DNA from: Trichoplax sp. H2
Taxonomy: Eukaryota; Placozoa; Uniplacotomia; Trichoplacea
Direction: 5' to 3'
NCBI GenBank assembly: GCA_003344405.1
Contig: NOWV01000204.1
Location: 62,001-126,000, forward strand
Length of the DNA stretch: 64,000 nt
Shown here: piece by piece, positions 15,001-27,350 of the stretch
How the letters are laid out: every line of letters starts with the position of its first letter
Numbering within the stretch: the first letter of the stretch is position 1
Position numbers and translations under genes: made by a program
The notes under the pieces: model-generated
What the model saw: only the letters and a program-made list of their open reading frames with translations
Told to the model about the DNA's origin: nothing
Databases searched by the model: none

Positions 15001-18000
15001 GTATAGTGCATCAGTAGTGCAAAATAGCAGCCATTAATAAGCTAAATCAAGTTAGATATAGGGGATTGTCTAGAAGCAAAATTGATACCGGGGAATCCTA
15101 TAATTAAAAGTGCATATCTACAATAAACATCTCCTAACTTAACGATTAAATCCTTCGATAAGATAGGAAGGGCATTTTATGCCAATCTTATACTATAATA
15201 GGTCGTAAAATTGAAAGTAAAGGATAAACAACCAGGCCAGTTGTTGTGAGTTTATAAAACAAGCCACTTTGCTATACTCTAGTACTGTACTTTACCTGAA
15301 TAATTAAGCTGGCAACAATCTTAGCTTTGATATGTTCTAATAATTCTACCATTTTCTTCCAGTGATCATTCATTTCATCTAGACGTTGCTGGAAGTGATC
15401 AAGGAAACCTTCGCCAAAATTCTCTTTCAACTGTGCTAATAGGCGTTCAAGCGAAGAACGGCGAGATTCGTTCGCTTTTACATCGTTAGAATATTCCTAT
15501 AATGAATTATATGATAAATTGTTAGCAAAAAAAAGAAAACTATGGTTCTATTTTGAGTAAAAATTGGTTCTATGCCCACGGCTGTTATATATAAATTACA
15601 ATGGTATAATTATTGCCAAGTTCTAGGTTAAGGTATAATTTATCAAGGAGAACTATTCCATCTACTTGGTTATAGGGCACTTGCAATAGCATAAATAAAT
15701 TATACTGATGGAAATATTTGGTAGCTATGAACAAACTTATGTTCTAATATCTGGACAAAATTTTTTTGCGTCTAAGAATATTCTGTATAAATTTTGGTAC
15801 AATTGTGACAAAATATTAGATATAGATAGTCAATATTTTTCTAAATTGCTATATGAATAATAAGTCTTACAGTATATGCATAGAAGTGATCCTGCATCTA
15901 TGACTAGCTAATCTAAATTAGTGTTACATAATTATTTCAAAATACTAAATTACGGTATAGAATATTGACGAGAAATATTTTTCTATATTGCTATAGGTCA
16001 CAAGCAATAATACGTATAAATCAGGCTGATAAATTATTGTAACAAAATATGGACTTATTCCATTTAAAATTTAAGTAAAATACTCCTACGTCCGCGACTA
16101 TGCCATAGAAATTGCAAAGGTACAATTATTACAAAATATTAAACTATGGTATAAATTATCGCTAATAATTATTCTATCTGAATTGCTACAGCCGCTAGAG
16201 ATCTATTTTAGAAATTTAAGCTATTAAGAGCTATTAGAACTATAATATTGTCCGTATATTATATCAGCAAATTCTAACTACTTAATAGGCTCGATTAACT
16301 ACCCGCAATTGCTTTTCTTTATCGTCGGTATCTTGCAATACTTCTTGCGGCTCAATATCCGCATAAAATTCTTCAATTTTAGGTAATAATCCTGTTACCC
16401 ATAAATTAAATGCTTCATATTCAGTATCGAATGATTCAATTCTATTGCGGCTTTTATCAATCATAGCTTTTTGTCGAGCAGCTTTAATCTTGAGACTGTC
16501 GAATTGTCGAACAAGTTGATCTAAGCCTGGTTTAACACGTTTAGCTGCAAGATTGTCAGATGCCTTTAATTCTTGATAGTCTTTCTTCAGCGTAGTTATA
16601 CGCTGGCGGCATTTATGAATTTGCGTCTGGAATAACTGTACAGAAATTATATCAAGATTAGAATAACTTCAGAGATACATAATGAATAAAAATTTACAAA
16701 AGATTCTACATTCTTAAGACGTTAGAATTATATCATTCTACGCATCTTAAGGGAAATATGGACAGTATTGCTCACCAAAACGCCTTCAGCCCGAGCCTTG
16801 AAAGAATCAGCGTCATCAAGGATAGCTTGATCATCTTGTTGGATTAATTTTTGATGGCTATTTTCAAGCCATTGCTTAATGGATTCAATATCTTGAGCAA
16901 GTCCAGCTTCGTTATCTAAATCCGGGGATGATTGTGATTCCCGTTTACGTTCTTGAATAAAAGCAAAGTAACCCTGAAGATCGTTTTCTAACGAGTTTAT
17001 ATGCTCTTCTAAATCATTTCCGCTGTCATCAGACTCTTCTTCAACTAGGACAAGCGTATCGATAAAGGTCTTGAATTCTCCTTGCAATTGTGCACCTTTA
17101 CGCTAAATGATTAATTAAAATTGACTTCTATTAGATCTACAGAGATAGCATGCAATATCTACCATCAATCTAAACGATCAATCAAAATTGTACTACACTA
17201 CAATCCAAAAGACAGTATGCAGAGTCTATCTTTAAGCTAAACAATCAATTAGAAGCTGCAATGTATTAAATGTATGGAGACATCAGGTATTCCGCTACGA
17301 GTTGCTTAATACCCTAGTTAAAGTAACTTTACTATTTATAACTCAATCTTACTTCAAATTCTTCCAATAATTTGCTATTGGTTGTCGGATCATTGTTCTT
17401 ATTGGTGTCTTCCTGAACTGAAGAACGTAATTCTTGCAACTTTTTGGTAAACTGTTTAATTTGTTCCATTTGCTGGGTGTTAAGTGTTTTATGTAATCTA
17501 GAAACGATATATTAAATTGATAAACTCTCAAAATGAAATTTTAGTAGCATCAACAGATATTAATTGATATAGAAGCTGATTAATTACAATAGCTGAACAT
17601 CTTGCGATTGCTTCCGTAAATCTTCCCAACGTTTAGACATTTGCGAAATGTAGCTAACAAATTTATCTGAAAGAGTAGGTGCTAATTCGGTAGAAAGTAG
17701 CTCTTGGCCCTGCTGTAATAGAAAGCCAATATTGGCTTGGCGACTGGTTATGTCGATCATGAATTTCTGTAGAGCAAGAATTACTTGTTAGCCGATTTCT
17801 TGCATACTTAGAAGCGATGTTAGAAATTTTTAAATTATATCTTTCTTTTGCAATACTAGATCTTTACTACAGCTAAAAATACATAAAATGATTGTCATTT
17901 TTAGTATCGATCAATATCTCCCAAAAGCATAGATTGAACTGCCTATAGGCATCTTTGTGCATTCCTTTTAAGTTACAAATATAATGAAATACTTATGGTA

Positions 18001-21000
18001 AAAAATCTTCTTTGGCTAGGAAAAGATACTTTTTGAATCTACAGAATCCAATTAAAAACTTGGCCGTCGATCATTATCAGATGATCTATGTATCAATGTT
18101 TTGAGGTACTTAAGGTATTTAATATATCTACATTATTAGCGATATTCTCGCTGGTTAAAGTAAATTGGATATTGCATAGATGTAAGCCATTCATTATCAC
18201 TAACTACTTTTCTACAGTATCTTATCCAACAGATTTGTCTAGTGCCTAAGTATACCTCAAAGGAATGAAATTGAGTTATAGTAGTCTTTAATTCGTTGCC
18301 CATTTCAATCCCATTTAGCGTTTTTTCAGCATTTGATAGCCAATTCAAGACATGACGTAGTTTCTGTTCATATTCTTGAACATTAATTTTGTCCTCGACA
18401 ATATCATCATCTGAATCTCCTTGATTGCCGTCATCAGACGAATCGCTATCTGGATCTATAGGATTTACATGCCATTAAGTATCAGTCGATCAAAATATTA
18501 TCCCACTCAATCGTTCTAAACTTTAGGCTCTAATTTTACCAGAAAAAAATCACTTTTAATAATTTTACAACTCCAACCTCGAATACTCTCACGCTTCTTT
18601 TTTAATTCCAGTTCTTCTTTTCGTTCCTATTCGAAATGATCATAGATAATCCATCTATTAAACTAATTTTGTTAAATGGGATATTGAAATGCACGATATA
18701 TTATATCTAGGAGAAGTAATTAGTTGCCATTTAGGTATACAATTATATAGAAATTATATCTAATTTGCTAAGGCAATCTACTAGGTCATTCTTTGAAAAT
18801 ATATCAACATTACTGATGATTTTAGTAGGACAATTTGACTAGGCTTGGATTTGTGATATTCGTCTAAGAGGTAGGAGAAAATTATTTTCCAGGATCAAAT
18901 AGATACTCACTTTATACGATGGCAATTTGGATAAAAATACCAAGATATACAATATCATGGCCTTTCCATCAATATTTTGTGAATCAGCTTCTAAAACGAA
19001 GATTAAGATAAAAGGATTAAGTTACTTTTAGGCCGAAAACATTGACTTCCTAGTTAAGTATGCAGAACTGATTATATGAGAGAGTAACTTCTTGTAGGAA
19101 TATTTCGATTTCATTGTTTAGTTTACTTTTAATAGGAAATTTTTAAGAGAAACAACTGCAGATTAATATTAGTATCAGCAAGCTTGCCTATACCATTAGC
19201 CTCTAATAGCTTAGCAATCCCAAAATTTTCTTTTGCTAGATCAAAAATTAACTCGAAACGATCTTGTATTTTTTGCGACATGACAAATTGAACGTCCAAT
19301 AGATCCGGTCTAGGCGTAATAGTAAAAAAATGTGGACTTTAGTAGCTATTAGATAGTTAAATAATTTTCTAGAGTTAATAGCAGACAATCTTCTAGTGTT
19401 TATTGATAGGATATACTAATAATGAAGATTTAGAATCTTGGCATAAATATATGACATTACTATAGATGTCTTAAACCAACCTATAAAAGTGTATAATAGC
19501 TGAAAATGCATGTCCATCAGTCCAGCATTGACCGAAATTAGTTATATCCAGATTTTCGTACCTGAAAATAGCGATTCAATACGTTAATATTGTATGATTC
19601 TGACTAGATAATTAATTACGATAAAATAAATGATTTTAATTGCAAGTTTAAATTTGAACTTTGATTATATTTGGTCATAAAGAGATTTTACTTAACCATA
19701 AAATAGTGATATAAGTATTAAAAAATCATAAAAGAACTTTAAAATCGTAAGGCGGTTCTAAAAGATTTCACTGATGTTGTAAAAGCTCCATTTAAATTGG
19801 CTTACTCTTGGGCAATTTGCTGGAACCACGAAAGAATTTTACCCTTAACGCTGGATGATGCGTCTGGTACTTCTTTAATTTTATCCTCTATCTTTAGTAG
19901 CTACATATTGGAACGATTTAGCATGATTATTTGATAATCGAGTAAAATAGAATATGGAATGAATGAAATGATCATATACATAGCAGCACTAGAAATGAAT
20001 TTGGACAATCCATCTTTAAGTAAAATTTTTACCTGATAATGCTCAGCAATATTCCATACCAATTGCAGAATTTTACGTTCTTCGCCATTAACTATTGCAT
20101 CACTATTAATACTTCGAGTATTAATCTAGAAAAGTAACAATCAATTTAATCCTACCATTAGAATAAATCAATGGCATAGTCTTAATCCCTCTATATTGAT
20201 ATATGCAAGCTATGTCTGTAATGGTACTCAAAACAGATTATTCAATCTTACCTGATTATTCTTGCAAAATTTTAAAATTTCATTGACATTTTGTATGCGT
20301 TCGAATCGCTTTCGACCTCGAATACTTTTCTAATTATCAGAATGGATGCAATTAGGACTAATCAGTTTGAGATAGTATTGTTTAAACTCTTAGTATATTT
20401 GAATTAGAAGGAAAAGGAAAATAAAATCAGGTTTTCGAGATCGAAAATATTTATTGATAGGAATACACTAATGTCGATATAAATGAGGCAGTATTGAATG
20501 TATCGCAATTTTTAATAAATCTTGTATATGCATTAAAACTGATAAACTATAAATTAAGACCAGACTAATTTGAGGTAATATCGGCTATGCTGTAATTTTA
20601 CTTTATACTGAAAGAATTAAAAGGGAATCTAAACCAAACTTAAAATGAAGTTCGATAAATTCCAATTTCATAGTTATTGCTACTATGCGGTCATCATTTG
20701 TGTACTAGACTTTGGTCTTATTCATTTTATTATTTGTACATTGGCTAGAGTGGCCCAAATTAGCTGTTTACATGCAGCATGATCAATCTTGATGACTATT
20801 TCTCGTACGTATAGCTGTAAAGAGTTTTGTCAAACTTACCAAAGTTTGTCCGCTTAATTTCTGAAGGATAGCAATCAGTTTATTTCCACTTTTTAATTCA
20901 GTATTGAAATCATTAATAGGTTTCTGATTTGGTATCTATCGAAAGTCAAATTCATTACATTATTTTGAAACCGATCCATTTTTAGTTACGCAATATATTG

Positions 21001-24000
21001 TTAGTGAATCAATGATGAGTAAGATATCTAAACCTACCAAAAATTCTTTAAAATGAAAATTATTAGCAGTGATGAGGTTAAAAGTTCACAGATTCACTTA
21101 CGGTGATAAGAATTGAGTTAATCCATCGTAGACAGGCCTTCTTTTGGATAGTCAAATTAGTTGGAAGTGCATCTATGATATAAAATATAAACATATAGAT
21201 TATTTATATCATTTTCGTACAAAGTTTGTATACAAGTAAATGTGAAATCAGCTAAGGTGAAATTTGAAGTTCTACAGCTGATATAAATAGGAATTGGGCT
21301 GATTAATAAAAGTGATAGATGTGTTAGATTTTAGCATTATGGGCGTAAGTCCAATACAAAACTAAACTTTTCCTTCCAAGCGTTGATAATAGTTTCAGAA
21401 AAATGTCGGCTTAATCGGTGTGTGGCGACGTTACTAGTTTTGATAAACAGCTATCAAACTTGTTTCAATAAATTAGGAATATCCTGATTGACTACGATTT
21501 AATTCTATCCTTTATGGTGATTCTATATTATACATACTCATATCATCATTGAGAATCTATTGGATAGTCTTTACAGCGACTAACTTGAACTGAGTAAAAT
21601 GATGATAAAGTCCATTTATTTATTATGAGTAGATGATCATCACAGCTATACTGCTATGAGCATAAATTCTATTTATTATTAAATCAACTTTATTCAACAA
21701 GAAGAAACTAAATTATATCAAGTATATTCTATAACATGTAAATTATGGTTAATCGCATTGATGTAAATGAGGTCATCATGAAGGTTTGTTTTATTTGTTG
21801 AGAAGTGTTTAACTGACATAAATACTCATAGATTGATAGATCAGACAAGCCTAGCTCCAAAATGCTGTATGATTTGTAATTATGTTGTAGTTCTAGTATA
21901 TATCTGCTTTAATCAACAGAAAGCAGCTTACACACACTAGCTTTCAAGCTGTAATGAATAGGAAATGGCCAGCTTAAGTATACCGTATAAATATGCATAT
22001 TGCTATATGATTATCAGCAAGTAGTAATTATGATGTAAGTCCGTATTCATTTAGCAAAAAGGATGTATATTAGATTGAGCTTTCTAGCATGATAAATAGA
22101 ATATGAATATAAAAGGTACCGGTACGTTTGAATTATGCTCCAATTGATTATACTATTCGATTTTAAGCTACACTCATGATAAAGCATTGCATTATTTTAA
22201 TAAGAAAGATCTAAATTAGCTTGAAATCTATGCTAAGATAGCTAGAATATGAATATAAACCATAATCGCTAATTACAAAGGTCGATATTAATTTAGTAAG
22301 AAGGATATAAATTAGAAGGAATATTGTACAGTAATATATACGATAAGATTATTAACTAATGGATATAAATTGTTTCAAAACTGAGTACTATAATAAATGA
22401 TCATAAACTACAGTCATGATGAGAGTTTGCATTATTGCAAGAAAAAGGATGCAAAGCAGGTAGTATTATCAATGAAAGGTACACATATATGTAGCTACAA
22501 ACTGTGATCATAGAAGATCCGTATTACTTAACAATAAGAATTCAAATTAAGAAAAAGCGGTATACCATGATTACTAAGATACAGTTGTCAATTAAAGGGA
22601 CAGATTGCTGCAGGATACCATATTATATGATTATAAGCTATAAATATGAAGGTCCTTAAATATTTAACAAGACTCAGATCGAACCTTCAATCTTAATAAA
22701 TAAGATATGATTAAAACTGAAAGATATATGATCACATATATTGCTTCCATATACAGCACAAAACGATCGCCACAAAGATCCTTAACATTTTAACAAGAAT
22801 TAATAAAATACTGTATCTAAAAAAATAATATCGATTATAAGTTAAAAATTATATTGGTCCAATTAAGCTAATCATGATAAAGGCCTGTACTGATTGACAA
22901 AGTGGACGTAAATTAATTTAAACGTTATATCGCGATAATTTAAGATAAAATTATAGACTAAGGATATGATGCACAGTTATATTTTTATATATAAAGCGAA
23001 ACTATCCCGTTATTGACTTGGATCAACGGGATTAAATTATATCCTGGTCTCATAACTACCATTTATTGAACGTTCTTGATTGAACAAGGAAGAAAGCATA
23101 CTATGCTATCGACTAGATGTACTATTGAGGATTATTACATTCTCCTCTATTTTTTGGCTTGCTTATTGTATTACAACACAGCTAGATATCATCCTTAGGT
23201 GCCTATTCGATACATGTTTCTGAATTAATTTTAATACTGTACTTTTATACCCCTGAATTATGTTAGTAATAACTGTCAACATTTTAATTTACTTATTCTA
23301 ATTAGCTATTGATTCATTTTTGTATGATACTATTCGTCATGTCTAGGATCTAGATTGTATTTGTAGCGGATGGAATTCCCTTAATGTTTTGCTTATTGTT
23401 TTCTTTTAATTAGTGACAGTAGGGAAGGACGATCGAGTGTCTAGACAGTCTTAATCATGGAATTAATTGGTTTTAAAGACTTATTTTGTTTTCAATTTTA
23501 TTTAAAAGCAGGTAGATAAAATAAACACAAGCTTTCAAGAGTCTGCACAAGTCAATAAAAACCTTTCATCAGGATAATTTGAGAAAGCGCTAAAAAAATG
23601 GTAGAGTGTGGACGTGAATGATAGTTTCAGATGTAATTTTATATATATTCAAACTTATTCAAATGTTTTGCGTTGTAACATCAATTACTAGGGCGTCGTT
23701 GGATATTGTAGAACTATTCTAAAGTTATTTTAAATCTATTTAAAGGAAAATCCTTTATATCATGTAGGATTATACCAGGATGTTTTATTCTAGTTGCATA
23801 AAAAATTAAGTCCGATATATTTTAAAGACTTTCGAACTTGATTTAATAAGTAAAATAAAATGATTGTAGGCATTCATTACAAGGAAAATTCTATATCAGT
23901 TTGTTGAACCGATGCTAGGATATCTACTACATGGTAGAAATTAAGTCAATGAAGCAATTTTAATAGTATTGTAGGTAGATTTTATCAGAATGCAAAATGA

Positions 24001-25139
24001 TGCAAGTTATTGCTCTAAATGATCATTCTGGTACATCAATCTTTTGAATAAAGTATCAGAATATTGCAAAGGAATCGAGAAAATAAATTCATTCTAAAAA
24101 GATTCACGTTTGAGCAGTATAACTAGGCATTTCTGCTAAGGAAATTTGACATTGATTTATTGAGTGAGTTCAACTATATCTACTATAGCGATCGAATAAA
24201 TGAACTAATTTGGAAGCTATGCTTATCAGATTGAATTACTACTGCAAAATAAGGCTACGTATTGCTCACAAGGGAAATTCTACATCGGTCTAGAAATAAA
24301 TACAAACACATCCACTGCTACATGGGGACCCGGTGCATATGCTAATTGTAAAGTAGTCCAAGGTAGATTTGATTAACATTGCAAAATGTGAGTATAATTT
24401 TCTCATAAGAAGATATCTATATCGAATTAGGAAATAAGGAGTAGTCTATTTACCATCACTATAAAATTAATGAGCTAAATTTTAAGTGGATAGAAGCAGA
24501 TGCAATAGAGATCGATAGAACGAAGTTATCATAATTTCTAACCTATCAAGAAACTAAATCTAAAAGCGAATGAGGCGGACTTGATCTGCTTAGCAAAATG
24601 GAACTTAAAATTTTAAACTAAATTTTAAGGTGATCAAGGCGGATTTGATCAATCTAGCAAAATGAATCTTAAAATTATTTACGAAGGAAATTCTATTTCG
24701 ATCAATGAAATTAAATGCAAGGATACCCATGATAGGGATCGACAGGATGAAGTAATCTAGTATCTAGTCTATTATGAAACTTAAGTGAAGGATAATTTTG
24801 CCTTGCTATAAGTCATAATCTTGAGACCTGATGAAGATTCATTAGATTGAAAGCTCTAAATCATTGTAATTTTATATGTGATCTTGATACGATAGTAAGC
24901 AATCAATAAAATAAAATTGCGGATGCATAAAATTAAATTCAATTCTTTAAATGAAGATTTAAAACCTTTCAATGATATTATAGTTGGAATCAAGCTGTTG
25001 GTGAGTAGAGTATTTAAGCTGCTTATTTTATCGATGGTTAAAGCATATTTTATCAGAGTAAGCTCAGACTACTACGGCATATCTTACCTTTTGCGCTATC
25101 CCATTGGATCTGCTGAGATGATGATGCTGAGGATGCCAT
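1..25139 (-). CDS. DMD: Dystrophin/utrophin-type actin-binding spectrin-repeat protein, N-terminal part, spliced, 3' end outside window
   Basis: Dystrophin family proteins tie cortical actin to the dystroglycan complex at the plasma membrane. Exons in gene order: 25139-25088, 21172-21102, 20935-20840, 20329-20252, 20125-20033, 19900-19806, 19561-19481, 19309-19194, 18990-18911, 18626-18578, 18455-18256, 17766-17588, 17497-17353, 17102-16776, 16635-16303, 15496-15296, 11010-10888, 7979-7689, 7575-7267, 7173-6868, 6751-6422, 6243-5950, 5831-5535, 5395-5099, 4930-4705, 183-1. These give about 1617 residues in frame. Residues about 25-128 are CH1 (IQKKACLRWINS) and about 148-254 are CH2 (NFGQCWTDGHAFSAIIH, KAMILYILVFL). 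An acidic linker follows, then a rod. Repeat 1 (HVLNWLSNAEKTL, QFHSFEKFMIDITSRQ) closely resembles dystrophin repeat 1, and MNAVRQWMEMTQ resembles repeat 5. The WW, EF-hand and ZZ domains would lie beyond position 1, so the family call rests on the CH pair and repeat similarity. Nesprin, MACF1 and beta-spectrin fit less well. Confidence 0.85.
184..4704 (-). other. 4.5-kb dystrophin intron, no exon recognised
   Basis: Exon 4930-4705 ends after one base of a codon at a GTAAGC donor, and exon 183-1 begins after an AG in the matching phase, so the whole 4.5 kb reads as one intron. Short open frames occur on both strands, but none shows a splice-bounded, family-like segment. A small exon of unusual sequence could be hidden here. 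Apart from a TAAA microsatellite near 4.1 kb I see no repeats of note. Confidence 0.6.
4091..4141. repeat. (TAAA)n microsatellite
   Basis: About 50 bp of imperfect TAAA units, interrupted by GAT steps, inside the 4.5-kb dystrophin intron. Polymorphic length is likely. Confidence 0.85.
7980..10887 (-). other. 2.9-kb dystrophin intron
   Basis: Lies between phase-0 exons 11010-10888 and 7979-7689. The plus-strand open frame at 10072-10368 lacks splice context and family resemblance. No clear repeat array or RNA gene was seen. Confidence 0.6.
11480..12090. repeat. Tandem repeat, about 180-195-bp unit, at least three copies
   Basis: The string GCATAGGGA(G/C)CACCAACGTT recurs at 11536, 11714 and 11911 (spacing 178 and 197). 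It is accompanied each time by a block with GATGACCTCGTC..CAGCGGTAT, ATGCATTTGC and AATAATGCTCATCATGGCGTC. The third spacing is longer because of a short internal duplication (CAGCGGTATCCACAGCGGTA) and a small insertion. It lies inside the 4.3-kb dystrophin intron 11011-15295. Long open frames on both strands here are by-products of the repeat. Confidence 0.9.
12260..12720. repeat. Degenerate tandem repeat, about 170-200 bp
   Basis: The words (C/G)TCGACAAATG and GCAT(T)TGTCAA..CATCGAC recur near 12288, 12456 and 12655, with GCATGATTAA(A/G)G near 12411 and 12563. Copies are strongly diverged. The unit differs from that of the neighbouring 11.5-12.1 kb array. Confidence 0.55.
12934..12943 (+). 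repeat. Run of ten G in AT-rich DNA
   Basis: A plain G10 run followed by CGG within a dystrophin intron. It stands out against the base composition and could be a length-variable homopolymer. Confidence 0.9.
13615..14782. repeat. 585-bp direct tandem duplication with internal ~172-bp sub-repeats
   Basis: Two head-to-tail copies, about 13615-14200 and 14204-14782. Each starts near GTCGCT..TAACATCAAC and ends with GCTTACGTTGATCAA. They share many blocks, for example CTGAGTCCCGTGATTCAACTTT. Inside copy 1, GCTAGAATGTAAATT (13655) and GCTAGTATGTAAATT (13827) start related sub-units 172 bp apart, so the 585-bp unit is a higher-order repeat of an older, shorter monomer. Intronic. Confidence 0.88.
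15560..16230. repeat. Degenerate repeat in the intron 15497-16302
   Basis: Related segments carrying GGTATA(A/G)A(T)TAT..GA, then TTCTAT..TTGCTA(T/C)A, recur near 15633, 15953 and 16149, with a weaker copy near 15818. Spacing is irregular (about 135-195 bp). It fills most of the intron. Confidence 0.5.
18911..21172 (-). CDS. DMD: Eight-exon block encoding the tandem calponin-homology actin-binding domain
   Basis: Eight exons encode the two CH domains in the order seen in dystrophin, spectrin and alpha-actinin. CH1 runs from IQKKACLRWINS through LIAILQKLSGQTL to AIVNGEERKILQLVWNI. The linker has SVKGKILSWFQQIAQE. CH2 runs from NLDITNFGQCWTDGHAF through RPDLLD and RFELIFDLAKENFGIAKLLE to GKAMILYILVFLSKLP. 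The hallmark tryptophans of both domains are present. Donor GTATAG at 19193-19188 was chosen because joining there to 18990 keeps the CH2 core continuous (LLEANEADSQNIDG); reading on instead gives non-conserved sequence. Tandem CH1-CH2 units bind F-actin, so this should be the cytoskeletal end of the protein. Confidence 0.88.
22020..22950. repeat. Degenerate tandem repeat, ~120-bp mean spacing with ~240-bp dimer rhythm
   Basis: Segments of the form CATGAT..GGTCC/GCATTA..TTTA(A)..AAGAA(G)GGAT..AAATTA recur near 22035, 22181, 22281, 22422, 22516, 22649, 22776 and 22884. Spacings alternate around 140 and 100 bp at first, suggesting a two-monomer unit. Identity is low, so exact borders are uncertain. 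Confidence 0.5.
23700..24780. repeat. Degenerate tandem repeat, about 135-bp unit
   Basis: The anchor AAGGAAAATTCTATATC and variants appear near 23741, 23879, 24138, 24270, 24409 and 24680 (138, about 2x130, 132, 139, about 2x135). GCAAAATG occurs before several copies. The unit is unrelated by eye to the preceding array. Confidence 0.5.
25088..25139 (-). CDS. DMD: Probable first coding exon of the dystrophin-type gene
   Basis: On the minus strand an ATG at 25139-25137 followed by G (a favourable start context) opens 17 codons, MASSASSSQQIQWDSAK, and then a GTAAGA donor after one base of the next codon. The next recognised exon (21172-21102) begins with two bases that need exactly one preceding base, and the join gives Asp, then ALPTNLT and CH1. 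The 52 bp are richer in G+C than their surroundings. Short, poorly conserved leaders before CH1 are normal in this family. The link across a 3.9-kb intron is inferred from phase and spacing only; another first exon or an alternative promoter is possible. Confidence 0.6.
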
Positions 25140-26389
25140 GGATTAAATTAACAGATGTGGGAAAAGTAGGAAAGAATAGCCAAAATCTTACTAGCCCAGG
25201 GATATGTGTATCTAATAAATGATATTTAGATACTTTTAAAACTTTAAGATATTAGATTTAGTCATCATAAAAACTGCTTAAGCTATCTTAGCGAAGAACG
25301 ATTAGTATGTTATGTCAGTCATTTCCTTATTACAGTAGACTGTCTATTTCAGTATTAAATGGAGATGATACACTTACAGTTTCCTCTTTCAGTCCACAAA
25401 GATTATTCAAAAAGGACAAGCTAAAGAGGTATTGACCAAGATCGAGAAGTTTCATTGGAAAGATTAGTTGAAAGAAAATGAGATAATTAAATTTTAGTAT
25501 TGCCAATATAAAATTAGTTTTTTTATTTCTGATCAATTTAAGTCCTTCAAATGCAAGTGTGAAATTGATAGCTAGTTTTGTCTTCCAACGAATATTGGAG
25601 CAATGTAAAATATATGAGGAACTATAGATAATAGGAAGAGTTGTTTATAGCTCTAATGAAAATGGTAGCAAATGGAGATATAAGAATAGAACCATGAGTA
25701 CTTAAGTTGTGCACTAATCTTGCCGTATATAGATATAGAAAAAAAATTCGGCAATCAGGCTTTCTATAGCTTATAAAATATGCCATTTATCACTTCTACA
25801 AGTGATAACAGCTGAGATTTAACTGATTGATATGGTACTAAGATGGTATATGATGGAATGAATACAAAAATGAATATAAATATGGTGAATGATATAATCT
25901 AACATTGTTGTTATTACGATAGAACAGTGAGCGCGTATTGCAGTATTTTCTTAATCCATGTTAAATGTAATGTTGTAATTAGAATTACTTATGCCACGAA
26001 ATATGGAAATAAAAGTTCCAATAAGTATAAAACTAATTGTATTCTCATAAAGATTAGTTGCAGTAAAGTATGCCTAAAACTGAGATTTAACTTGCTGTTA
26101 TTAGAGCAGTCACTAGTAAAATAAATAGTGCAGATATTATCTATTTTCTCTATCTCTAAAATTTTATTTTTTAATTAGAATAGCTTTTGCCATAAAGTAT
26201 TATCAAGAGAAAATTTCCAGATTTGTGAATTTCATCTTTTTATAAAAATCAGTTTAAGAATAGTATGCAGAAAAATTTGTGATTTAATTAATTCGATTCC
26301 TGTTTCCTTCATTCATATGCATTTTAACTCTTAGTTGTAGATTGGTAGCTTAAAGATTTTTGTCCCTGGCGTTTTAAATTTAATATCGA

Positions 26390-27350
26390 ATTATTGGTCA
26401 TTAAGGTGGAAAGAACCAAGTGTAACTGATATGTGATATTGAGGAAATTGAAAAGTTTGGCTGAGATTATGTATTTTAGGTTAATTTAGATAGAAAGATT
26501 TGAATAGGAATATTTTTCCAGAAACTATTGAGATTAGATCTCATTAGGTATTAAACGGCATAAAAAGTTCCACTGATATAATTTAATTTAGGCTTAGTTT
26601 AGATAAATAGATTTCAATTGGATCGCCATGTTTTCCTTACTATCATTGAAATGGGCAGTTATTGGGCGTGGGGATGCGAGAAGAGTTTGGCCAGGATAAC
26701 TTATTTTCGATTTCATTTAAAGGGAAGATCTTAACTAGATCATCCTATTATCTCAGCTATCATTATAGTAGGTAGTCATAAGGTATCAACAAGCGGAAAG
26801 TTTTTCAGGGATAATCTATCGTAGATTTAATTTAGATAGAAAAATCTTAATTAAATCGTTATATTTTATCCCTACTATCATCGAAAAGGGCAGATGTAGT
26901 ATTAGACACCTGGAGGCGAGAAAAATTCGCCTAGAATAATTTATTTTAGGTTTAATTCAGATGGAACATTTCCGCTTGATCGCCATATTATCCCTAGTAT
27001 CATAGGAGTAGGTAGTTACAAGGTATCAAGAGGCGAAAATGGTTTTGTTAGATAATTTTATTTTAGATTTAACTTAGAAACTTGCGTAATTGGCTCGACA
27101 TGCGATTCTAGGCGATGTTGAAGTCGGCTACCTTCAAGTATCAAGAGGCAAAAATGTTTCTTTAAGATAATTTATTTTCGATTCAATTTGGACAGAAAGG
27201 CCCTGATGTAATTAGATAGACATATCATTCATGTCATGATTGAAATAGACTGTAGGTCAGGTATCGAGAAACTAAAATAGATCAGTCATCTGCGAAATGG
27301 GCTATAATTAGGTACCAAGGGGTAAAAATAGTTCCGCTTAGATCATATTT
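26390..27350. repeat. Tandem repeat, about 118-bp unit, roughly eight copies
   Basis: The word GATCGCCAT(G/A)TT and variants lie near 26621, 26738, 26855, 26978, 27092 and 27214 (spacings 117, 117, 123, 114, 122). Each is followed by CC(T)TA(C/G)TATCAT..GAA..GGGCAG and by GATAA(T/C)TTATTTT(A/C)G(A/G)TTTAATTTAGA. The regular spacing despite divergence shows a true tandem array. Confidence 0.8.

Larger units (their letters stand above)
21173..25087 (-). other. Putative dystrophin intron 1, largely repeat-derived
   Basis: No exon is recognised between the predicted first exon and the CH1 exon. The interval contains two degenerate tandem arrays (22.0-22.9 kb and 23.7-24.75 kb). If the first exon is wrong, this is the 5' flank of the gene instead. 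Confidence 0.5.

Noticed and set aside
1-25139. Nesprin, MACF1/dystonin, alpha-actinin or beta-spectrin identity
   Set aside because: Those families also start with tandem CH domains, but the first rod repeat and the MNAVRQW segment match dystrophin repeats best. Final proof needs the C-terminal domains outside the window.
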